A stretch of 64,000 nt of DNA from Aphelocoma coerulescens (taxonomy: Eukaryota; Chordata; Aves; Passeriformes; Corvidae): contig NC_091013.1 of NCBI RefSeq assembly GCF_041296385.1, positions 72,498,563-72,562,562 of the forward strand, given 5' to 3'. The position numbers were made by a program, and so were the translations under genes. This document shows positions 30,076 through 39,860 of the stretch, in pieces. How positions within the stretch are numbered: the stretch's first letter is position 1; each line of letters begins with the position of its first letter. The notes below the pieces were generated by a model. It was not told the origin of the DNA, searched no databases, and saw only the letters and a list, made by a program, of their open reading frames with translations.

Positions 30076-33000
30076 CCATCAGCGTCGCGCCTGCGGAGGT
30101 GACTCGCAGACATCAGACCTGGCGGTGCGAAATGCGTTTCTGCCTCCGAACTGTGTTACTGTCTTCATCTGACCTCACAACAGGAGTCCGGCACATCCTC
30201 CCTCCCCTCCCACCGCTTGTGCCACCACGGATTGATATAAAGGGCTTGAAATCGCTCAGCGTCCATTTCCCACCAGGCAGCACAGCAGCACAGAGCACAA
30301 TTCCACTTGTCTTCTTTCCTCTGCAGTGTTTTTCCTTTCTTCTGATACTTGTTGCTACTGCAATACAAGACATCAGCCAGTACTGCCATGTAAAACACGA
30401 CCCCATGGAGCAGAACCTGCCAATGGATGTGGCACCATCTGGAGAGCCCTGGTGGCACTAAAGAAAGCCTTTATATGTCCTACATAAACCATGTTTGAAT
30501 GGCTGAACAAACCCCTCCTCCTCCTCCTCACTTTTCTATCCTCAGTTCTCCACACTCATCATACCCCTGATATCCTCTTTTACAGCTGCTGTCCAAGAAT
30601 ACAGTACAAAGCTCATTCAAATCAGTCCCATTGGTTGCAGTTAGCTTTGGACCATGGCCTAGATCTCCTTTACTGGCTCTTGGCTTTATGCCTCTTCCAA
30701 GCCCTCACTTGGAACCGTCTCTCCCTCTCTGAAGACTCCCTTTCATCAAATTTCCCTTAGTCCTCCTTCTTTCAGGATGTCTCTCTACATTGAGTAAGTG
30801 ATGGCTTCAGAAAGCACATTGGGATGTAGCAGGGGCCATCTAAGAGATGGCAGAAGATGGAGAGATTCCTGGCAAAGGGGGGTATATTCTGGAGTGGCAG
30901 CAGGGAAATTAAGGCGGCAAACAGCCAAGATGTGTCGGGCCTCAAAAGGAAACTTAAGCAAGGCAAGAAACTCTTCTAGTAGCTATGCTGCACCCACGGT
31001 CCCACGGGTAACTCTCCTCTCTTCCCTGCCTGCTTCTCTTTGGCCTCCAGATCCTGCAGAAGCTCCTGCTTCATGTCAAAGGCAGTGCAGGTGCAGGTGT
31101 GTGGTGAGCTGTTTCCAAAATGAAATACATGACACTTTTTGCAGGATGATGAGTGTTTTGTTGGATCCGTGAGTTGAGCTGTCTCATCGAGCTGCTTCTG
31201 TTTGCGACAGAAACAGGAGGCGGAGAGGGAGCACTAGAATTTCAGATTAATGTGAGATGGCACTGCACCCTCAGATAGGAGTGTGACAGCTTTCTGGCTC
31301 TTGCCCATCCATTGCTGCTCTCCAACTCTGCCCTCGCCTGATGGTTCCTCCATTTTTATCGTTACTTTCTGCTCCATGTTTTATTCCATGTAGACCTGAA
31401 GGAGAGAGGAGGGTTGAAAGCAAACTGCTCCTCTTCTCCTCCTCTCTGCCACTCTTCTGGCTCCCAGCTACTATTCCTTCCGTGTGGCATGGAGGGAAGT
31501 ACTGTCTGTTTAGTTGTTCCCTTCCTGGGTGTTTTTTAGTTCCTGTGGCATCCTCCTCTGTCATCCACTCCTTGCTCCATAACCAGGCATGGTGCCAGGC
31601 TGGCACTGCAGAGGCATGCAGAGGAAACACCACATCTCCCTCGGTCTGACTTCCCCACCTTGATGTGGACACGGCCTGCAGGTGTCAGCTTGTCTCTTCC
31701 TAGGTCCTGATGCCAGCCTGCAAAAGCCCTGCCTCTCCTAAGCCTCCCTCCCCCCACTCTCCCCAGGGTTTATGGATCTATAACCAGTGAAGAATGTCGT
31801 CCTGACCTATCTAGTGATCACATCTGGAGGAAAAACATGGATTCCAAGATTTTCCAACAAGCTATCACTATTCCCAGCCCTCCATAACCTAATGGCTGGG
31901 ACTCCATGGTGAGGGTGCTGCTGTGTGGCTGCTGTGTGGCTTACCTAACTCCTCAGAGCCAAGTTCAGAGGATGGGGTAAAAGAAGACATAGGGGCAAAT
32001 GGGACTTTGCTGGAGCAGGACATAAATCTGCTACCCTAAATGGATTTTTATCTCCCACATCTCTGCAGATTTTCTGACAATTTCCAGTGCCTGCATCTAA
32101 ATGAACTTGGATTATTTTTTCACGGGAACTGTGAGGCAGGTCTGTAAGATTTTTTGCCAAAAACGAGCTTCACTTAGAGCCCTGAGCAAGCAGGGCTCCA
32201 AGTACCTGATTTGACATAACCAGGGACAGCTGGAACAAGCCCTGCATGTAGCAGTGAATAAACACTGCTGCAGAGCAACGGCATTAAATGGAAATCTCTG
32301 CCAGAATCACACCACTTCCCCTTAGTGTATGGACCAGTAGGAATGTGGGAACAGGTGAGAAAACTCCATCACATTACAAGGGGGAATTAAACTTCTGCAA
32401 GAAAGGTGCAAGCTGCACTTAACAGCTAAGTAAAACACACAAACCACCTGGTTTCTGTATCATGACTTTTCCCTAGAAGCCAAATGGCATTCCCAGTTAA
32501 TGACTTCATTGGTGTCATAATCCTGTAGCTGTTGAGGTCTTGGCATTACATCAGTTACCTTTTTCTTCACCCTTCTCCTTTAATGCCTCCCTCTGGCTTC
32601 TCCCCATAACAAACCAACTGCTTCAGCCTTCACTTGCCTCTCTTCTGACCCCTCCTGCTTTCAGTGCCAGCTCATCCTTCTGCCTGTCCACTCACTGACA
32701 GTGTTGCCTTCCCTCACTATCGGGAGTACCATTCCTCTACTTGCCTTACAGGCCCATCCTGTTCAGCTCCTGCATTTGAGCTCTGGGAATCTGCTCTCAG
32801 TAATTTCTCTAAAAAGTCTCTAATAAGGCAAAAGTTGCCTGGAAAATTAATTTTCTTCACCAAAATTTTCCTTTGGCTTCTTGGGAGGCTGTTTTAAAGA
32901 GAAGGGAAGTACACCATCCTCTACTTTCTAAGAGGGCAAGAAACCATGGGCTGTAAGTGCAGTATGTAAGGCTGGTTGAATGCTAGGAAATTGCACTCAT

Positions 33001-36000
33001 GGTAGGAGTCATGATACGCTGGAACAGAGAAGATTGGGAAACCTGCAGCTATGTAGCCCTTGATAAAGAGAACAGAACAACATGTCTGAAGTGATCTTAC
33101 TTTGGGCAGAAGAATAGAGTAGGAAGCTCAGTGGTTCCAGCTTCAGTACTGTTTTTGCTCCTGTAGAGATGGTCCTAAGGAATCCCTTCTTTGTCATGAA
33201 AGGGTCATGCAACTCTACACTTTATGGTCTTTTCCTCTGCCTTTACCTCCACTTAATCTCATGTACAGCTTAAAATGCTCTCTTGCACATCTGCGATCAG
33301 ATGTACCTCTTCCTATTTTAAGTGAAATTGTCTCACTAAAGTATGTGGGATGAATATAACAAAGCATCAATTATGTGGCAGCAGAGGGTGAAGTTGTGAG
33401 CAGGTTTTCAATCACAGCTCCAGGAACCAGCTTGACTTTAACAACAAGTTCTACCACATCATTTCCAGGGTAAAGGATTTGATGCCTTCAAAGTAAAAGG
33501 GATTTCCCCCTCCTTCCCCTTTTTTGACAATTTTCATTTTTTGGATAAAAATTCAGCTTACAGACTGGATTAAAAAAAATAATCCCAAAACAGGACTTGC
33601 TATTCTGCCATCTTATCTTGAGCAATGTCACCTCATGCAGTCTCACCCTTAGCCAAATACTGACTCACCACCAAGGGCTTAGCAGCGGAAAGGGAGAGAG
33701 GGCATACCAGATGAGAGATCAGCTCTCCTGGCTGGAACCTTGGCAGGGAGTGAGAGGCACGTGTTTGAATGAGAGGGACTGAGCAGTTGTGCTGAAATGT
33801 TGTTAAAAGCCAGAATGCAAGGGGGCTGCTTTGCTAGTGCTTGCTGCAGGGAGGTGCAGCCTCCTCTCCAGGAGGGCTTGTGTTCAAAACATGACTTGGA
33901 GCCCCACGATGCCGCACCCAGCTGAGGCTCCCAACAGGTAACTGTTTGCTTTTCTCTGGAGAAGGGTTTGGGCCCAGGGAAGTGTTCAAACACAAGTCTC
34001 TGCACAGCCCAGGACCTGGTATACCTCCCCTGGCTCCACCTTGGTCCTGAGACAGCTTGGTCTCCCAGCACAGGCTGTGGGTGCCCTCCCTTCTCTCTAA
34101 TGGGAGCTCCATCCCCTGTTTCTGACTTCTTACAGCAGTGAAGTCAGTAATCCCTGCCTGCATCTGCTTCTGTGCTTTGAGGGCTGCACGGAATGTCCAA
34201 AGCTGGCACAGCTGAATATATAATGGCACACGCTGCCCATGCTCAAACAAAACACCAGAGTGCTACCAATCACTCTTGAAAACATCTCTTCCATTATCCA
34301 CTACAAAGTCTAGCCCTGGAAGTGGAGACACAAACCATTACACCCTCTGCTTTCTGAGCCTGCTGGATGTGTTTTACTTTTGAATCTTAAATCACTGTGC
34401 CAGGGGTTCTTTGAGCAGATGTTTTCCTCCTTTTGGGTCTGGGTCAAAGAACAGAGAGAAAATGAAGCTGCCACTGTCAAGAGCTCATGGTTCCCATTGT
34501 TCTCTGCTATGAGACAAAGCCCAGCAACCCCCTCTTTGCCAATGTTCCTTGGCAAATGCACTGCATTTGCAGTGGTCATTGCAATCTTCTTGCCTTGTTG
34601 GTCCAGCTCACCTACATCTCCAGAAAACTCTTCCCATTTGATCTATTTTTGGGTTGTTTGTGAAGAATATGCCTATTTGCAAAGGCACCTGCCTCTTCTG
34701 ACGAGTACATCCTGGTGGATGGAGCCAGACATCAGGGCTCCTGTGAACATGCCTAAAGGCACCTCATGCAGAAGGAGCACAACTGCAGCCTCTCCTCCTG
34801 GCAGTGGTGCTGCTGCTGGAAGCAAATCATTTCTGGAACAAGCCCTGATATGAGGCAGCAAGTGCGTCAGACCTTATAGTAGAGGAACCACGTGTTTGAG
34901 TTTCCTACTCCATGAATGAGGCTGGCCAGGCCTGATTCACCACCAAGGCATGCTGGGGAGAGAGGGATTCCACTCATTTCCTCTGCATTTCATTTGTTCC
35001 TGCATATGTTGTGATCCCAGAAGTGCTGGGGAACAGAGGAGCTGCATTCCAGGACAGCAAGCGGTGGGAGGAGAGGAGACGGAGAAAGGCAGAGATCAGG
35101 AGAAGCCTTGCCTCCAAGCACTTTCCCCTTTGTTCCACCATTCTTTGCACTTGCAGCTAAAGCACTGCTGGGGCACGCTGGTGCTGGCATGGTGCACGGA
35201 AAGACTGTAAAAGGTGCTGGAAGCCAGTGGGACAGGAGCAATGGTGATAGATGTTAAGTGTTAAATGAATGTAAGTAGGTGAGGTGTAGGCTAAATGAAA
35301 GTAGACAGTGTTCACTACTTAACACAGACACTGCAGTGTTTCCACCTTTCATTGTCATTTCATTTCATTGTCATTTCATTGTCCTCCCTAGATTTCTTCC
35401 TGATTGATATAAAAAAAGTCCTTGAAGATCTGGCCATTCCTATCCCCATCCAGGGAAGAAGAAAACAGAAAAGGACTCAGAAAGGCTTTCTGAGTCACAG
35501 TTTTTTGGAAGCTGTGTGTGTACATGTGTGTTTGCATGGCTTGCCTATGCTTATGTGAAAAGGTCTCATAAGAAGAACCCTCTAAGCTATAAGGAGTGAA
35601 GGGAGCACCATGCCATTTCTTTCTACCCCCAAATTAAGCGCTGAAACTCAGCTCTTAACCCCCAGCCACCTCTGCCCTGTGAAGGACAGACTGTAAGGTG
35701 CATTGCCCAGGCCACCAGGCCCTGCTTTTGTGGTTGTGGCAGGGCTGGCATCCCATTCCCGGTTGCACTTCAAAGAACCAAAGCCTTCCTGAGCAATATG
35801 TCTTCTCTCAGCCTGCAACATCTCTCTTCAGCTGTGTTCCTGGCAGCAGCAGCAACCACAGAGTGGGAGGCAGCAGCCTTCAGTGCCTGACTGGAAAGTC
35901 TTTCACACCTTGGGTTAAATCACTGCTTTCAGAATTGATTTATGGGAATAATTATCCACAAATGTAGAGATTTTCAGGCAAAAATATGGGTTTGTAATAG

Positions 36001-37030
36001 AGGAGACAAGTATAGTCTTGCAATCCTACTTTTCATACGGCCATTGCTGCAGGATAATGGGACATGGTCCTGTTGGGTGGGAGGTAAAGCAGGGGTTGGC
36101 ACAGGGGGTGCAGGAGATCCTGTTTCCCTTGTCTAGCCTCTGCCCAAGCATGGAGGTAGCATGGCCCCAGCAGGGCTGCAGATGTAGCTCCACAGATGGC
36201 AGCAGACTCTGGCCCCAAGCTGCTGCCAGGGTTTGCCCAGCACTGTGCCATTCACATTGGATGCTCTGCTTGGAGGAAGGAGAGGTCCTGCCCTGTGCTC
36301 TTTCATGGAATAGCAGTCAGCGCAGAGGCAGGAGAAGAACACTTTCCCTGCAGTACTGGGGGATGGATCTGAGCAAAGTAGGAGCAGCAAAGGTGTTGCC
36401 TGTGCAAAGCTTAATCAAGACTTGCAGCTTCCCTGGAGACATAGGTAGAATTGATGTCTCCATAGCTCCCGATGGGGTGGATGCCCAGCAAGGTGCAACC
36501 AGGGACAGGAAATTTGCCCTGAATCTTGCTCAGCTTTTCTTTAAAATAATTAACACTGAACACATACAATTTTTTGGGACATACCGCTCCCACACCTGCC
36601 TAAAGACTTCACTATTGCCGAAGAAGGAAATAAAAAGACTCTCACACTGTTTATGTCTTGCCTAACTTTAAAAGTATTTCCAGAATGTTTTGTGGAAATC
36701 CTATCCTAGGGTTAAAGGTGATTACATATAAATTATAAACTATTTCACAGGGGGAGGTATCTCCTAGGATATATCTGGACAACTGGTTTTGGTGAGATAA
36801 CTCAGCACAAGGACTCTAGTGACCTTATAACTCTCCATGTCAGTGTTGCCTTGCCCCAGCACTGTGTAGGGCTGGCTGTTCTGTCAGGTGAAGTTACCGT
36901 GAATCAGCTCTACTACATCCCAGAGCTGTCTTGATCTAGTTAATATTAATTTTTCCATTGGTGCAGCTGTAAAAAGGGTGAAAAAAAATATATGTAAGTG
37001 CTAAACCAATAAACTATGTCAGCTCTTAGA
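30076..37030. other. Intergenic, no gene recognised
   Basis: No exon, RNA gene or clear transposon was recognised on either strand. A small run of 'tcatttcattg' units is at about 35349-35385. Short open frames here lack domains and look random. Confidence 0.5.
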
Positions 37031-37040
37031 AGAAAAATAC

Positions 37041-37046
37041 TTTATT
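37041..37046 (-). terminator. Polyadenylation hexamer on the minus strand
   Basis: TTTATT on the + strand, i.e. AATAAA on the - strand, about 80 bases after the stop codon of the small frame 37125-37379 and about 2.4 kb after the PDX1 stop. It could end either transcript. Confidence 0.35.
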
Positions 37047-37124
37047 CGTTAAAATTAAGCCATGCAGTTCCGATTCTGCAGCTACTAATAAAAACACCTT
37101 GGCACCATGGTCAAACGATTCATA

Positions 37125-37379
37125 TCAGTTGCGCACATTTTTTGTTTTCAGAGCAGAGCACAAAAAAATCAAACCTACTAAAAAAAGGACAGGCAACATT
37201 TCAGTTACCATGTATGCTGCCCTGCCAGGGCACCGTGCTCTACGAATCTTAGAATAAAATCGAGGTACTTTGTTTGACAGCCGTCCTTCCTGCAGCTGGA
37301 TCTGTTTTTGTAGTGGCTCCCGAACTGTAATGTCAGCGCCAGACATTGTAAAAGGTACGTAGAAATTGTTCCGCTTCAT
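37125..37379 (-). CDS. Putative small single-pass membrane protein, unrecognised
   Basis: An 84-codon frame, not recognised as any known protein. From the first ATG it begins MKRNNFYVPFTMSGADITV; a second in-frame ATG at 37346 would give 73 residues starting MSGADITV. Both have A at -3. The protein has a polar N-terminal half (EPLQKQIQLQEGRLSNK), a basic patch (KIRRARCPGR), then a hydrophobic stretch at about residues 61-77 (MLPVLFLVGLIFLCSAL) long enough to span a membrane, and a basic end (KTKNVRN): a tail-anchored-like design. AATAAA follows about 80 bases after the stop. It shares the strand of PDX1, whose stop is 2.1 kb upstream, so it could be a separate single-exon gene, a terminal exon, a retrocopy or part of a long PDX1 3'UTR. 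Evidence is limited to frame, composition and layout. Confidence 0.4.
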   Translation of the reverse strand: MKRNNFYVPFTMSGADITVREPLQKQIQLQEGRLSNKVPRFYSKIRRARCPGRAAYMVTEMLPVLFLVGLIFLCSALKTKNVRN

Positions 37380-39471
37380 GTTGCCAGTGGCAGGTTAATG
37401 CTAATGAATAGTGATTAAAAATTCTGAGGTTTAAAAATGGCTTCATGTCCCCCAAAAGTCTAAGAAATATTACTTTAATTAATATGGTGCTTTGCTTCTT
37501 AAGCAGAACAGCTTTATTTGAATTTTACTCATGTAATGATTAATAAAATTCTCACTCATTGACTGCGTTATGATGAATAAGGATATACAGGCTCGGGTGA
37601 TAAATTTCTCAGGCAACTTGCAGGAAAAATTACCAGAAATACTCCTGTTTGCTCACAGATCTTAATGTCCCAAGAGGAAAGAAAAGCAATAGACAAATTA
37701 CACCTTCAAGTCTCCACCTTAGTGTAAGAAGTTTCATGTAAGATGGGAAAACCACAAAGAACTGTACCGAGCTATTTGCTCTCCCCCTCGCTTTCAGCCG
37801 AGGAACTGGGAACATCCTCTGGCCAGGGTGCGACAGGTTGTCCTCCTCCTCATTTTCCTTCTCCCATGGCACTCCCGGGCCCACAGCGCGGGAGGGGCTG
37901 TGGGGGTCCCCGAGGGATGCTCGGGGGGTTGCTTCTGCCGGGTACAGGGCAGGGACCTCCCCGTCGAGGAAAGAAGGCAGATCCGCCTGACCGACAGCAA
38001 ACCAGACAGTTCCTATTTCCTTCCTACCGCTGTTTTCTGTTTCTAGTTCGGCTGTGATTTGTTCCCCACTTAGTTGGAGTTCCCGCCGTTGTCGGGACGG
38101 GGAAGCTGTTCCTGGCAGCAGGGAAGGCAGGCTGGGCCCGGGGCGGCCGGCGCCGTCTCCACTACCCACCTCCCCGCAGGGAAGCCCGGGCCGGGCGCTC
38201 CCCGCTCCATCCCGGAGCAGCCGAGCTCTCCCGCACACCGGCCCGGGCCGAAAAATAGCCCCCAGGGAAAGTCCCCAGTGCTCTGCAGTGCCGGCCCCCA
38301 GCGTCTGCTGGGCTGTAAAAACAAGTCTGCAGAGAAAAACCACGCATAGAGCCACTCCGGGACAGGAACTCGTGCTGCAGAGAGGTTTCTCCTCTCCAAG
38401 GCAGAGTCCGAGCTTCCGAAAGAGTTGGAAGAGAGGCTGGAGCTTTTTTCCCGAAGGACAGTGTCCCTAGGACCGGCCCTATCCCCCAGATATGTCACTC
38501 TGTCTGCTCACTGCCCAGAGAGAGCCCGCGACTTCCTCTGTTCCATCCCTGGGCTCGCATGCACCCCTCGAAGAGGCAAGCGCAGCCCTGGAGCCGCGGA
38601 GTTCCCCGGAGCCCAGACGGGCGCGGAGCCGCGGGCAGCAGCGCAGGGTCTCCGCAGCCGCTGGCGGAGCCCGGGGGAGGGTCTGGCTGCCTGTGCCAGT
38701 CATCAGGAGCCGGCCATCGGGGGAGACAAATCCTGCCCGCAGGACACGTAGGCCTTTTCTTTTTCAATTTTTAAATTTTTTTTCTCTTTCCCCCCCCCCC
38801 CCCCTTTTTCCTCCTCCCCCCCCCCTCTTTCTTTCCCAAAAGAAAAAGAAAACGAAAGAAGCCAGGTTCCAGTTTCCAAAGAAGTAAGTAACAGTCCTGA
38901 GAGAGTCCTCGGTAGAGCCGATGCCCTGGGGCGACTGGAAGGGACGGGGACGGCGGCGTGCCAGCCCGTGAATGGTCCGGGATACTCGGGTCCGTGTCTG
39001 CGCTTGTGGACCGACGGACACGGCGGGACGCGCGCCCCGACCGAGCAGCTGTCCGCGGCAAGGAAGGCAGCGTGCCCTCGATTCTCCTCCGGTGTCCAGA
39101 CTTCTCCGTGCACCCAGGGTTGCACACACCGTCGGTGGCCACCTGAGACCCACCTTCCCCGGGGGAAGGTGTCCCGTAGGGCTCGCTGAGGCGCGGGCGG
39201 CCCGGGGGAGTGGGGCCCAGCTCGCTGCCATCCCGGCGGGCTCCCCTGGCGTTAGGGCCCTTCTCCTTGTCATCTGGAGAACTGGACATCTTACATTTAC
39301 TTTCCGGAGGACGCGAGTTTCAGAATGGGGGCACCGAGTTTCCCAGGGGGAAGGCGGGAGTGGGTCGGCACGGCACGGCACGGCACGGCGGAGGAAAGCC
39401 GGCGCCAGCCTCTCGTCTCTTTTCCATGTCCCATCCTTTTCCTCGTCCCGGGCCGTGGGGCTCCCCGCGGC
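37380..39471 (-). other. PDX1: PDX1 3' flank and probable 3'UTR
   Basis: Downstream of the PDX1 stop codon on the minus strand. The PDX1-proximal part (about 38040-39471) is C+G-rich with a pyrimidine tract including runs of C at 38790-38804 and 38816-38825. The distal part (37380-37640) is A+T-rich with many TAAT cores and looks like a conserved non-coding block. A minus-strand AATAAA (TTTATT on +) is at 37513-37518, about 1.95 kb after the stop. Confidence 0.5.
37513..37518 (-). terminator. PDX1: Candidate PDX1 polyadenylation signal
   Basis: AATAAA on the minus strand about 1.95 kb after the PDX1 stop codon. A 3'UTR of 1.5-2 kb would be plausible against mammalian PDX1. Confidence 0.35.
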
Positions 39472-39860
39472 TCACCGAGAGTCCTGCTGCCTTCTGGGGA
39501 CTAGGCTGGGGGCGAGAAGGTCCCTGGAGTCTCCCGAGGGAAGGTTCTCGGCGGGACATGGCTGGAGATCCTCCTTGGTCTGGAGCTCCCCAGAGGACAC
39601 CATGCAGTCTTGCTCGGGGTCATTGCTGTTGCCCGCCCCTCGCTTTTTGTCTTCTTCCTTCTTCCACTTCATCCGCCGGTTCTGGAACCAGATCTTGATG
39701 TGCCTCTCGGTCAAGTTCAACATGACAGCCAGCTCTACCCGCCTCGGCCTGGAGATGTACTTGTTGAAGAGAAACTCCTTCTCCAGTTCCAGCAGCTGCG
39801 CCCGCGTGTACGCCGTCCTCGTCCGCTTGTTCTCCTCCGGTTCCACCATATAGGATCCCC
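39472..39860 (-). CDS. PDX1: PDX1 exon 2 (homeodomain and C-terminus)
   Basis: 389 nt ending with TGA on the minus strand. The whole homeodomain is in this exon, preceded by [10 protein letters not shown] and followed by [14 protein letters not shown] and the C-terminal tail. The homeodomain agrees with mammalian PDX1 over every residue I could compare. Confidence 0.96.

Noticed and set aside
29347..30079. Long open frames of Lys/Glu/Gly/Arg repeats (+) and Pro/Ser/Phe/Leu repeats (-)
   Set aside because: They are produced by the (GGAA)n microsatellite, which has no stop codon in several frames; flanking residues have no domain.
38764..39853. Long frames on both strands around the 3' end of PDX1, up to 293 codons
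   Set aside because: C+G-rich sequence with few stop codons; the frames are antisense to, or out of frame with, the PDX1 homeodomain exon and show no domain.
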